64,000 nucleotides of DNA, taken from positions 1 through 64,000 of the forward strand of contig NW_024533070.1 of the NCBI RefSeq assembly GCF_016097555.1. Direction: 5' to 3'. The position numbers were made by a program, and so were the translations under genes. The notes below the pieces were generated by a model. It ran no database searches. It was not told the origin of the DNA and worked only from the letters and a program-made list of their open reading frames with translations. The stretch is from Gigantopelta aegis. Taxonomy: Eukaryota > Mollusca > Gastropoda > Neomphalida > Peltospiridae. Below, piece by piece: positions 37,200 to 58,428 of the stretch (position 1 is the stretch's first letter; each line of letters starts with the position of its first letter).

Positions 37200-38235
37200 A
37201 TGGCTCTAATGAAGATACTTCGTATTCCTCTTAGAATTTTTTATTATTTCTTAATATCCATTTTTAGCTGCTTTTGGGGAGTTTTTATGAAGAAGAAGCA
37301 ACCTAATTTTAGTTGTGATATTGTACTTATAACAGGAGCTGCTCAAGGACTTGGTAAGGAGTTAGCCCTTCAGTTTTCAGAGTGTGGTGCTACTGTTGTT
37401 TCTCTGGGATATCAATGAAACCAAGTTGCGTCAGACATGTTCTGAGATCACAGCTCAGGGACGAGAAGCATTTGGTTTTGTAGTTGACTGTTCCAAGAAG
37501 GAACAGATATACGAGATGCAGAAAAGGTCAAAGATGAGATTGGTAATGTCTCCGTGCTGGTGAACAATGCTGGGGTTTTGTATGGGAAAACGATTACAGA
37601 GTTAGAGGATGAAGATATTGAAAAAAACCATCAATGTTAACTTCTTATCTCATTATTGGGTTAGTATTTATCACATGAGAATCATGTGACATAAATGTGA
37701 ACCAAATATTCAATAGTATAGCCAGTTAATGACAATCACATGATATTCATGTTTCCCTTTTTCTAGACCATTCGAGCTTTCCTTCCTTGGATGCTGGAAA
37801 ATGATTATGGTTATATAGTTGAGATAGGATCAGTGTCACTTATACTGGTGGTCCTTTAGTCTCCGATTAGGTGCCTCTAAAGCTGCTATTGTTAACTTTG
37901 CTCACAGTATCCACTCAGAACTGCTTTTGACTCGTAAGTCTGGTATTTCTGTAACTTGTATGTGTCCATGGCACATGACAACAAGTCTTGTTATCCCACG
38001 AGTTGCTAAGTTTGTAAAAGTCATACCAAGTTTAACACCACAGTTTGTAGCTGAGAAAACGATACAGTCAGTTAATGACAAAAAGTTTCTTGTGATTCTA
38101 CCAAAAATTTGGAACATCTTAGCGCTCTGAATTTGTAAGTTAAAACTCTAGTCTTTCAAATTTAAAAAATATTTTATTTTAGTATTCTAACCTCGGAGAG
38201 TGATGGATGAGATTTTCTTAACCTTTTTTGCGTAA
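37200..38235 (+). CDS. SDR4: SDR16C/RDH10-like dehydrogenase
   Basis: Fourth paralogue. Starts MALMKILRIPLRIFYYFLIS, a hydrophobic anchor, then QPNFSCDIVLITGAAQGLG and a near-copy of the SDR1 segment up to the KKEQIY region. Frame changes near 37400, 37515 and 37625 interrupt exon 1, which otherwise reads NVSVLVNNAG in the expected place. Exon 2 (from about 37768) has TIRAFLPWMLENDYGYIVEI, then a GASKAA motif in which the catalytic tyrosine codon seems to have lost a base, and GISVTCMCPWHM. The body ends FLVILPKIWNILAL. A short last exon from about 38182 resembles the MDEI tail of SDR1 and ends near 38235. Because the other genes show the same kind of break, I call it a probable working gene. 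Confidence 0.82.
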
Positions 38236-38374
38236 TAATTACCTAATTATAAGAGGCTGTGACTGATTTACTTTTTTAAATTTTTGTAACATAATAGAAA
38301 CTTTAAAAAAATCAAATTTTAAAACACACATTGTATATTCTATCTTGTGACATTTGTATACATTATGTTGAAGA

Positions 38375-38900
38375 TCATTGATCATAAATACTGTCTGGTC
38401 TTTTTGCTGATGCTCTTCTTTGTTCTAAACGCAGACACTTTGGACAGTCGGCTTTAAGTTTGGGCTTACAACCAAAATGATATACCGACTTGCATTCCTA
38501 AAACCTATAATATGAGATGGACATTAGATAGAGAATTTTTACGGTTACTATAGCAACCTGATATGTCCCTTCATCAAACGGAAACAAGATTTGATCTTTT
38601 TGACATATTTCACATATAAAACCTTTCTGTGAACATACCTAATAAAGAATGCACACACATGCCAATCTATCACTAGCAATAACTTACTGTACAGTGATGG
38701 ATGTGTCTACCAGCATTTCGAACAATTTTCTTAAATTTTGATATCAAAGTTCCATTTGTATACTTGTTTTAAGTCCTTTGATTACAGGAGTTGACTTTTT
38801 TGTTTTGTTATAAGTTATTTTTTACCTTTATTGAATAAATGTGTATATTCTCATAGAAATGTGATGAATGGACTCTACAGTAATAATGTAGAATAGTAAT

Positions 38901-38938
<38 letters not shown>

Positions 38939-41900
38939 CACCTTTTCTTGAATTCTTCCACCACATTAGTGTCTTTACATGTTAATATATAGTCTTTCTG
39001 TAAACTAAGCATATGACGCAGGTGCTATAAAATGTACAGATTACATCACATTACATCACTCAAATACGCAAGTTACTTACTCTAGTTTCCTCCAGTTCTG
39101 GTATATAATGATACAATGCTTTATTAGTTTGTTCAATATCGAGGACTGGAATTAACTCTATACTATCCAAATATTCAGAACTCCGTACACATACTTTGTG
39201 CTTTCGAAAGTCCCAATTCAATAAGATCCTAGCTGGTATGAGACGTTCTTCATCAAGATGACACTCATAACAATAGTAAAGGCCGTCAAATTTACATAAC
39301 TTGGCTTCTCCAAAAAACTAGTAAAACAGGTAATACAGGTAAATAAAATATAGAACAAATGATTTACAAAATGTATGAGTGTACTTGTTAATAATTTGTT
39401 TCTGATAACTTTTATCAAATTATATAAATGGATACTTACTTATACCAATGGGTCTTCTACAGCTGGCACATTGGTAATCTTGACTATCTAATCCTTTCTC
39501 TAATCCTACTTTGGTTAGATGTGATGTCAATGTTTGTATATGCTAAAGAAAACAAGAACAGAGATAGACGAATAAATGGACAGACGAATAGATAAATAAA
39601 TGGATGAATAGATAAATAAATGGACAGATGAATAGATAAATAAATGGACAGATGAATAGATGACAGATTGATATGGCATATATTCTCTCACATTTTTAGT
39701 TCTAGTTGACATAGTATCGTCAACATTGATAATTTCAAAGTTCATAGATTGTGCTAACGTGAGGTCATCCATTCTGACCTCTATGACCTCTTCTTCATTG
39801 TCTTCTTCTAATAGTGTAGACTTCACTCTTAATGTATCACGTCCATATCCCATATGGTTAATGGTCGTTTCGTGTTTCTGCTGCGCATAATTTTGAAGTA
39901 CTGTACTAAAACTAGGTCCACTAAAGTCAGAGGTAAGTGGGCGTGGCATTTCTTTTGTTTGATCACCTTTGGACACCATGCTCTCTGTGTTAATGTATAA
40001 ATGACAGAGAATGGATAGATAGTAACCTTGTCTTTCTTCAATATCAAGAAGCTCATTGTCCGTGAGGTTGTCCCTACTTTTCTTATAATCAGAGTATTTG
40101 TCAAGAGCTGTAAGTACCACAGCATCTTCCATGAGAAAGTCAGATGGGGGTGGACTAACTCGTTCTTCAGTAAACATACCCATTCCCAGTTTAGCTAATC
40201 AATTAATAATCGCAAATAACGACAGGACACATCATGTTACCTTTAGTTCTCAAAGACTTGTTTGGTTGATTATTATCAGTATTTTCGTATACCAGCCAGC
40301 TGTAAAACAGTGGCATCCCATGAAGTAAGTCGAGTACTAGTGAAGTCATATTCAAACTCAAATACTTGTAATCCTAGATCAAAGGTTACCATAGCAACAA
40401 CCATTGTTGTACATTGCATATATAATTAGCAATATTAGTCATTTGATGTTACTATATTTAGTAACATAGTAGCAAATAGTCATAATTGCTGCTATATTTA
40501 GGAACATTGCAAGTTTTATAAACCGAATAAGGTAAGTATTCCCAATATAATAAAAATCTTAATAGATATACCAGATTGTTATAATAATTATGTGGAGTAA
40601 GTAGTAAACACAATGGAACATACCAACAGATGGAGTAATAGAATAAATGAAATGTATGGATGTATAGATGAATGAATGGATGGATGGAAAGATAAATGGA
40701 TCAATAGGTGAGTGCCTAGGTTAGATGGAATGGATGGATAGATACCTCGTAATAATTGAATGATAATTTCAGAGCATTCGGTATCTTTCAATACAGCATC
40801 GTTGGCCATAATGAGGACTATTCATTAATAGATCAATTATTATATAATGTTACTATATTTAGCAATTATTATATTATGTTACTATATTTAGCAATTAATT
40901 TATTATGTTACTATATTTAGCTCACCCTAATAATCCTGGATGTTTTTGTATGTCACTTAGAAATGATAGTAGTAGTCCTTTCATTAACATAAGTCTGATC
41001 CAAGACTAAATGGATGAATAAAATAGATAAATGGATGGATCCAAGACTAAATGGATGAATAAAATAGATAAATTGGATGGATATTGAATACGAATGGATG
41101 GATGGACGGAAGTATAAATGATACATAGATGATTGGAGTAGATCATAATGACATAAAAATTAATGATAGAATATCTTAATAACTCACACGACATTTTTTG
41201 ATGTCTGAGTTCGAATTCCTCAATGCTAAACAGCTGTATTTTAATTTCATCAGATACCAATGGATCAACACATCCCCAAACTGACTATAACACAATAATT
41301 ATATTCATTGAATAATAAAAATTAAAATCTTTAACTCATAAATATTTGTTCAGTTATCATCATATAATAGGACAAAGTATGTATGCAACAAATGTAATAT
41401 TAACCCCTTGAAGGGGGGTGGAGAATGAGACTGTAGGAAAGTAGGTTAGTCACTCAGATCCAATGTACATGTACATACTAGTGACTAGATAACTCACAGG
41501 TTCTGGAAGATCCATGGAGTTTGGAGTGTGTCTCTCTCTCCATAAAGTGCCCTAAATAAATAGAGTATCTAAATCAGTTGATATTTAATGTAGCAATGAC
41601 AGTTAATTGAGTGGGTGTGGTCTAGAGGGTACCCTTTTGTCTTTCAGCTCATGTAGAAAGATGGCCTCTAGTAAATCACAGAGTCTGTTAGCAGCAAAAA
41701 TGACTTCTAAAGTATTGAGATAAAACTATTATATATAATATTGATAATTGTATTAAAACAAGATAAACTAGAATATCAAACTGGTATAACAGTATATCTT
41801 ACCCTTTGACTTGCTTTGTTAGTACATGATCTTCTTGTATCTACAGTACACAACATTAATATGGCATTGATCACAACATGAGCTCAAATCAATGTTTTGT

Positions 41901-42015
41901 ACGAGGTAAGTAGTGGTTGATTTCTAATGATACAAAGTGATCTTACCATTTTAATGGCACTAGCCAGTTCTTGACAGAGGATTTTCCTGCCATCTGTCCT
42001 TTTCTTCTTTTCCAT
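38375..42015 (-). CDS. RUN and Rubicon-homology domain protein (Rubicon/PLEKHM1 type)
   Basis: Probable endolysosome/autophagy regulator that binds small GTPases such as RAB7. The start at 42015 reads MEKKKRTDGRKILCQELASA, followed by LEVIFAANRLCDLLEAIFLH, which fits a RUN domain. The middle exons (about 41280-39660) are acidic and Ser/Thr-rich, including DEIKIQLFSIEEFELRHQK and LQVFEFEYDFTSTRLTSWDA. The C-terminal exons give the cysteine-rich Rubicon-homology domain in order: VGLEKGLDSQDYQCASCRRP; LCKFDGLYYCYECHLDEERL; IPARILLNWDFRKHKVCVRS; KIVRNAGRHIHHC; GFICEICQKDQILFPFDEGT; CKSVYHFGCKPKL; DCPKCLRLEQRRAS. It ends SIYDQ with a stop at 38375-38377. Cys/His spacing fits zinc binding. RUN plus this domain excludes DEF8; Rubicon versus PLEKHM1 depends on whether the middle holds PH domains, which I cannot decide. 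Confidence 0.82.
38901..38935. repeat. (TC)n microsatellite
   Basis: Pure TC run in an intron of the RUN-RH gene. Confidence 0.95.
39548..41120. repeat. Scattered ATGGATGA/GATAAATG tetranucleotide arrays
   Basis: Three blocks (about 39560-39665, 40622-40742 and 41008-41125) of degenerate 4- and 8-base units in separate introns of the RUN-RH gene. The third block includes a direct duplication of about 33 bases (at 41009 and 41041). Serine/histidine-rich open frames across them are artefacts. Confidence 0.8.
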
Positions 42016-42204
42016 TTCGTTACACAAATATATAAACTTGCTGTAGTACAAATATAGGTGTGGCTGTATTAGTTTAATTAACCCTTTTATTCCTCCTTGA
42101 CTCCACGTGGAATAATTGAAGTATACCGATTATAAATTTTTAATCCCCATTACATATCTAAAGAAATTTCAGAATGTTTCCGTATACGTCCGTATACGAA
42201 ACTT
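42016..42204. promoter_or_regulatory. Divergent RUN-RH/CSTF1 promoter region
   Basis: A 189-base gap between two start codons. It contains GGTGTGGC near 42057 (KLF type), a CCACGTGG E-box palindrome (42103-42110) and, 5 bases before the CSTF1 ATG, two copies of the palindrome CGTATACG (42181-42188 and 42191-42198). Confidence 0.5.
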
Positions 42205-43840
42205 ATGATGGAAGCATCAAGCAGCTCTCAAGCAGTAAGAGAGAGAGAACGTTTATATAGATTGATAGTTAGGTAAGAAATTCATATAATAATTAAGTGA
42301 TCGGACATTCCATGTTTGTAGTCAATACGTTATGATGGTTATGAGTCTGCTGCAAATAATTTAGCTAGAAACTTTGGTTCTTATCCTCCAACTGCTCCAT
42401 CATCACGACTGAGTCATTTGGTAAATTTGGGCTTGCAAATGGAAGGAGAAGGTAGGCGTGTGATCAAAGTTATTAAATGTTATTATTTTTTAGCCAGTAA
42501 ACCAGAAACATGTTGATATGTTGCCTCATATTAGGGGACAAGGAATAATGGACTTAGAATTTGAGAGTGATGGTATGGAAATTTGATTATATGTCCATCA
42601 AAATTTTGAATGCTGTTTTTTTCTTTTTTTAGAGGATATTTCAGCTCCACCTGCTTATCGTCATGACGTTAGTTATGTAATGTCTCATAAAGGACCTGTT
42701 CTATGTGCCACTTTTAGTCATGATGGTAAGTTCCATTTATAGTACTATTAAATGACATCATTTATAGACAGATACCTATACTATAAATAGAGACAGTGAT
42801 TGACTGACTAACACTATTCTACTTAATTTATACATGTTACTATATTTACTATCGTAAGATTACAATGCAACGTGTGTTACTATATTTAGTATCATTTTTC
42901 TCTAGGTCGTCTGTAGCTACAGGCTCAGCAGATACTTCTATAAGGATACTAGATGTTGAACGATGATGACCAAACAGCTCTCGGTCATCAAGATCCTCAT
43001 CCAGTTATAAGAACTTTATTTGATCACTCAGAAGCTGTTCTTGCTGGTGACATTTCATCCAACAGTATCTGTCCTGGCCTCTGGTAGTAATGGATTTTAC
43101 TGTTAAGTTTTTTGATTATTCTAAACCATCTGTAAAGCGATCATATCGAGCAATCCAAGAGGTTATTGGTGTACGTTGTCTCGCATTTCATCCTTCTGGG
43201 GATTATATGCTTGTAGAACAGAACAAAGTACTTGTAAGTATTAATTTTTATGAGATTAATAGTAATGTACTCTCTCTCTCTTTCTCTCTCTCTTTTTTGC
43301 AGTAAGATTATATGATTCTAATACATTTCAGTGTTTTGTGTCATCAGATGCTCGAGATCAACACTCAGCTGCTATAATTCAGTAAGTCACATGATCCACA
43401 CATTTTAGTCATGTGACATTCCTAACTACAGGTTCACTATTCAGTAGATGGTAAAATATATGTCACTGCTAGTAAAGATGGCTGTTTAAAGGTATGCTTA
43501 TGAAACAAGTGTCTATTTTCCTTTATGTATCCATTTTACTTCTATCTGTCCATTTATTAGGTCTGGGACGGTGTAAGTAATCGATGTGTAAATACATTTA
43601 AATCAACTCATGGGGGAGAACCTGTTAGTTAAATAATAAATTAATTTAATAACTATCATTATCATTTTTGTAGGTTGGATCAGCAAGACTCTCTAAAAAT
43701 GGCAAGGTACTATTAATTATATGTTGTTTTTGTACTTGTTTCTATAGCAACAGTATAGTTTGTATTAACAAGTGGAATTGATGGAATTGCTCGTCTCTGG
43801 GAACTGTCATCAGGTACATGTGTATATGTAATAATAGCAA

Positions 43841-43881
<41 letters not shown>

Positions 43882-44358
43882 CTAGGCAACTGTCTTAATA
43901 ATTACAAGCCAAATAAACCAATTTAAACAAGGTTTTTACCAACAGCAATATTTAATCACACAGAAGACTATGGTACAATTTTGTATTAGTCATGTGATGG
44001 TCATATGATCTGTTTAGTATTAATGGGGGAGGAGGGACAAAATATGGTGTTTTGTTGGGAGACAAGGACAACTCAATCATTTAGACCTCTCTTTACTTGT
44101 GAGTATCATGTGACATAATTATAATTAGAACCAATTATCATTATTCCTATGTGTTTATATCTCCACCATCTACCTAATTGTCCATCCCATACAAATATCC
44201 AATGTATCTGTGTACATGTATATTAATGTTTATTTCATTTATTTTCTTAGTCTCATCAAGGACCAATCAGAGCTCTCTCTCATAGTCCATTATTACCTGC
44301 TTTTATTACAGGTGGTGATGATAGTAAAGTACGTTTCTTTTGTTGTAGAGATCGATAA
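42205..44358 (+). CDS. CSTF1: CSTF1 (CstF-50), cleavage stimulation factor WD40 subunit
   Basis: WD40 subunit of the CstF complex that helps define poly(A) cleavage sites in the nucleus. Starts MMEASSSSQAVRERERLYRL (exon 1, 42205-42272); exon 2 (42322-42451) gives the N-terminal homodimerisation part with RNFGSYPPTAPSSRLSHLVN. Later exons carry DVSYVMSHKGPVLCATFSHD, then VATGSADTSIRILDVE, HPVIRTLFDHSEAV, FFDYSKPSVKRSYRAIQEV, CLAFHPSGDYMLV, RLYDSNTFQCFVSSDARDQH, YVTASKDGCLK, VWDGVSNRCVNTFKSTHGG and SGIDGIARLWELSSG. The last exon reads SHQGPIRALSHSPLLPAFIT then GGDDSKVRFFCC and ends at 44358. Block order and wording follow human CSTF1 closely (DYSKPS.KR, DGVSNRC, FNHTEDY). Introns are mostly 45-80 bases. 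A few single-base frame changes occur, for example near 42915 and 43045. It converges with DDI, only 75 bases away. Confidence 0.93.
43841..43877. repeat. (TC)n microsatellite at a CSTF1 acceptor
   Basis: A TC run immediately precedes the TCTAG acceptor near 43886, so it doubles as the polypyrimidine tract of that intron. Confidence 0.92.
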
Positions 44359-44394
44359 CTTATTTATTATTAATAGTTATTAATAATAAATTAA

Positions 44395-44400
44395 TAATAA
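44395..44400 (+). terminator. CSTF1: CSTF1 poly(A) signal
   Basis: AATAAA about 37 bases after the CSTF1 stop. It lies within 40 bases of the DDI stop on the other strand, so the two 3' ends probably overlap. Confidence 0.5.
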
Positions 44401-44433
44401 TTGTTAATGTAATTGTTATTAAAACTCATTGTT

Positions 44434-46075
44434 TTAGCAAACAGCATTGCTAATGTTTTTCTGTACATCTCCATTTTGTTTTTGGAATCCATCAATAGCT
44501 TCTTGACGTGTAAAACCTGCTGATATAATTCTTTCTATAGAGGCTTTCTGGAAATGTGGGCGTGGCTCGTGGGGGTGGAGACTCAGGAGGCAGCTCACCA
44601 GTTTTTTTCTTTGTATTCTTGTTCTGATTTTGCAAGTGCTGAAGCCATTTCTCTATCTTCATCTTCAAAAAACTCCTTTCTAAAGATAACACAACCATTA
44701 ATCGCATCAGTATTGTTTTGTATGTACCTCTTCTTGATGATAAACAGATGCCAGATTCTTGGCTTCACTAGGTGATAAAAATGATGTTTCTGTTCCCGTT
44801 GTACCAACACGGAGAACATTATGACTTAAATCAATACAACACTAAATAGGAATAAAAATATTCTATTGTGTTCTATTTTTAGTTACAGGTACTTGTAAGA
44901 CATGTTACTAAAAATAGTATTTATACATGCAATGATGTAATGTTACCAAAAATAACCACTCTTACCTGATGCCGCTTTAGCATATCCAGTCCAAGTATCA
45001 ATTCATGGGATTGATCCTCTAAGACTCGGAATGAGGATGCTAGAAAGTCATTACCTAACTGTATTTGACCCAAATGTATCACGCCAATAATTCGTTGTCT
45101 ACCCACTCCAAAGGCATATGATGCAAACCTTCTGTCAACTAATCTCATAACATTACAACGCTCAGCACATTTCATATTCATAACAGTCATCTGAGCTCCT
45201 GTATCAACTAATGCTTTTACTGGTATACCATTAACTCTACATTCAATATACAGCATGTGGACATTTCCTGCAAAGATCTCAGGATTGAATTCGATGGCTG
45301 TCTCAAGATTTTCTCGGACATTTCGTTGTCTTATATTTTCAGCCAGTCTCTCTTGATATTCAGCACTCCAAGGATCGAGACCTTCTAAATCTTGTCTCTC
45401 ATGTTCTAATTCCTAAATGGGTAATATGATACTAATTTTAGGGGTTATCCTCCATTTACCATGAGTTGTTCTCGGTGTCTTGTTACAGCTTGTGTTATTA
45501 CATTGATGTCTCCGCTAGCAAATGCTTCAGCTAATTGAGGATTACGTTGTTGAAGAGCTATTAATTCTTCAGGATTGCTTAGAATATGCTGTATGAGAGC
45601 TTCTGGTTAAATGTACCAGGACTCCTGGGTGATTGAAGATTGATTGGTTCTAAAGCAGGAGCTGATGGAGTAGTGACGGCACCACTACACAGCTGTAATA
45701 TTAAAAGTATTAAACATACTCAAATACATACATCTGTACCTGTTGTAGGTACTTGTATTGCACTCCAGTCTATCCCTGTACTAAAACTCCAGTCTGAGAA
45801 CTAGTTTGAGATTGGTCTGTGGTTGTTGTGGTGATGCAGGAGGGAAAGCTCTATTGGTTTCTGTGACAACGAGAATATCACCCTCTTGAACACCACACCC
45901 ACTTAACGAGTCTTTTTCTCTTGTCAATGGTGCCATGTTGTGTAAAAGAATCATTTCTTCTGTGTCCATGTCCGGTCTCCACTGTTAAGAGTGCCTTGAG
46001 ATCTTCAACTGGTAGTTCCCCACTAACGTCAAGTGGGTACACGCCTCCATCTGCCGTTGTCACAGTGATCTTCAT
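44434..46075 (-). CDS. DDI: DDI1/DDI2-family ubiquitin-like aspartic protease
   Basis: Host proteasome-shuttle protease of the DNA-damage-inducible family, acting in cytosol and nucleus on heavily ubiquitinated substrates; in mammals DDI2 cleaves and activates the factor NRF1. The start at 46075 reads MKITVTTADGGVYPLDVSGE, a ubiquitin-like domain. The helical domain includes NIRQRNVRENLETAIEFNPE. The protease domain reads MLYIECRVNGIPVKALVDTG, with the catalytic DTGA codons at 45194-45205, then CAERCNVMRLVDRRFASYAF and LILGLDMLKRHQ. After two short exons with FEDEDREMASALAKSEQEY, the C-terminus is a UBA domain (IERIISAGFTRQEAIDGFQK) and the stop is at 44434-44436. Keeping both UBL and UBA matches the yeast/invertebrate form; vertebrate DDI2 lacks a clear UBA. 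A few frame changes occur (near 45955, 45605 and 44590). It is head-to-head with PSMC2. Confidence 0.94.
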
Positions 46076-46282
46076 ATTATGATAAAATAAATGTTAATCT
46101 GTTTTTTTAATATAATAAGTAATTACATTAATTACAATCAAAGAAATGACTCACTTATTTTATAAAACGTAGCAGATCTGACCTAACAAAATAAAATCGA
46201 ATTGTCGCTAAATTAGAAATACAACAGCCTGACAATTTTTAAAAACTATAACTCTCGTTTCTGTTCTCTCAAGTACCAGACT
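46076..46282. promoter_or_regulatory. Divergent DDI/PSMC2 promoter with bZIP site
   Basis: Only 207 bases lie between the DDI and PSMC2 start codons. The region contains AAATGACTCAC; the core TGACTCA is at 46147-46153, a palindromic AP-1/CNC-bZIP-type site. The rest is AT-rich without a clear TATA box in a useful place. In mammals proteasome genes are induced by NRF1 through TGACTCA-containing elements, and DDI2 activates NRF1, so a shared regulated promoter is plausible. This is inference from motif and position. Confidence 0.55.
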
Positions 46283-56411
<10,129 letters not shown>

Positions 56412-56450
<39 letters not shown>

Positions 56451-56458
56451 ATTAATGA
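56412..56458. repeat. Poly-C homopolymer
   Basis: Forty-seven consecutive C bases directly after the PSMC2 stop region. A run this long is hard to read accurately and its true length is doubtful. Confidence 0.9.
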
Positions 56459-56751
56459 ATCACTGTATTATTATAATAATGTAATAATAGTTATTGTAAT
56501 TATTGAGTCTTGGAATACAATAATATTCCTCTGTTTCTATTGGATAATTTTGTCTACTCCAACCTCTGTGTGGACCACCGCCTCTTTGTTCTGAATTATT
56601 CATCTTGCAGTTATCAGGTTTCTTACTATCATTTATAATTAGCAGTTTGAAGAGTGGTCAGACAGTCAAGTCGCTGGTTGATTACCTCAACTTCATTCTC
56701 TAAGATCAGGCGGTGACAGTTTTGTCTGCAGTGTCCAAGTTATCCTCAAAG
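56459..56751. other. Intergenic, PSMC2 3' flank to Wnt 5' flank
   Basis: About 290 bases between the poly-C run and the Wnt start, including its likely promoter and 5' leader. No TATA box or clear site was found. Confidence 0.5.
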
Positions 56752-58396
56752 ATGGTTTATAGATTGTGCTATTTTCTCTTTGCTAGTGTTTTGCTCTGGG
56801 GTGCTTCAGCCAGCTCATGGTGGTAAGTTTATTTCTTTTTTAACCAGTAACATTATGTAATGAATTGTCATTTATCATTGTGATGTGTTGGGTCTGTTGT
56901 AATATGACCTATGGTTGCTAGGACACATATATTCACAGGGTAACCAAGTATCAGAAACTATTGATCTAATTGTTTTATTGTTTTAAAATGATATTGTTCC
57001 CATTGGCAAAAGTTAATGAAAGTAAGCGTATGTAAGGAGTAGTTCTATTTAAAAACATCCACCCTGTAAGCTTTAGTCTTCAATTAATCTTTTGCACTTT
57101 TTAAGTGATTTTTTTGCAATAGTTTCATCATTATTATCACTTAATGTTTATGTCTCTGCAACGTTGATAGGTGAGTTTTTGCTTGAATTAACGCTTCACT
57201 TTCCATTGATCAATCAAAGCAGATATCGGTGTGGATTTGCACATTTCGTCACACATAACATACTTGTCGTTATCTACTTGTATTTTAATGTTTTAACAAA
57301 TACGGATGTTAGCACTGTTAGTAGATATCCATGCTAAATAATGATGTCAATATACAACACTGCCATGAAAGAATGTTTTTCACATGCAGCCCACATGTTA
57401 ATCTTAGCCATTTATAGCTAATAAGTATACTGGTAAAAAGTCATACAATAACTATGATTCTCCACTGAATACATTGTACTTGACGATGTCTGATTTCAGT
57501 ACAGTATCTGGTTCATAGTATCCTATATACTATTAACTTCACAGATGTTTTCCTGTACTTACTGTTAAATAAACAATATATTATACACGAACGTTGCAGA
57601 TGACCAGCGCCTAATGCTGCTACGCAAACCAATTATAATATAGCAAAGCATTGTTTTTTTTGTAAACTCCCCTCTCTACACTATCAATGTGAAAATGCCC
57701 CTTAGGACATCAGTAATTCTAGTATTACGATATACATAATGAAGTGTACAGGTGCTAGAGAAAGTAGAGGTAGTTACTACTATTACGATGTACTTAGCGA
57801 ATAAGAATGAGGCATTATTGAGGTTTATTGGATATGTATATGTAGGAACTTATGTACTCCACTATAGTAAACTACCACTATAGTGTAAAGTCTTATAATT
57901 CTTTTGATTACAATGAATTCTTCTACAGTCTAGCAATTCTAAATATATAGTATATATTAATAAATTTATTGATTTTATTGTTTGCTATAACCTTGAAATC
58001 ATAGCCCCGAGAAAAGAGTGTATCACCTCACTGGAGTATACGAGTTATTTATTGACTGAAATATGAGCCAATCATATTGGTCAATAATGCCCTAGCATAG
58101 TACCAATATAAAGCATTGTCTGTATTATGTACACTTTTCTCTTTCAGGCTTTTAGGTGTCAATGAAGACTACAGTCAATCTTAAACGTTGATTCTGTCAC
58201 TTGTTAGCTCTTTAAGCAAGGAATTGGGCACCTATCAGAAGGATAGTTTTTGTGTTTATAATGAGAAGACTATTAACTTGATTGCTTTGGGAACTAGAGA
58301 TGCTATTGTGGCCGTCAAATAGAGTTCTCTGATTGGAGGTGGAAATTGTACAACTTTTGAAGGAACTCATTTTTTGGAAGATTCATTAACAACAGT

Positions 58397-58428
<32 letters not shown>

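Noticed and set aside
32713-38235. The broken SDR copies as pseudogenes
   Set aside because: The same type of indel is found in essential single-copy genes of the window, so breaks here do not show loss of function.
44921-45256. Aspartic-protease sequence that could suggest a retroelement
   Set aside because: It lies between UBL/helical and UBA domains in the exact DDI order and has no reverse transcriptase or terminal repeats nearby; it is the host DDI gene.
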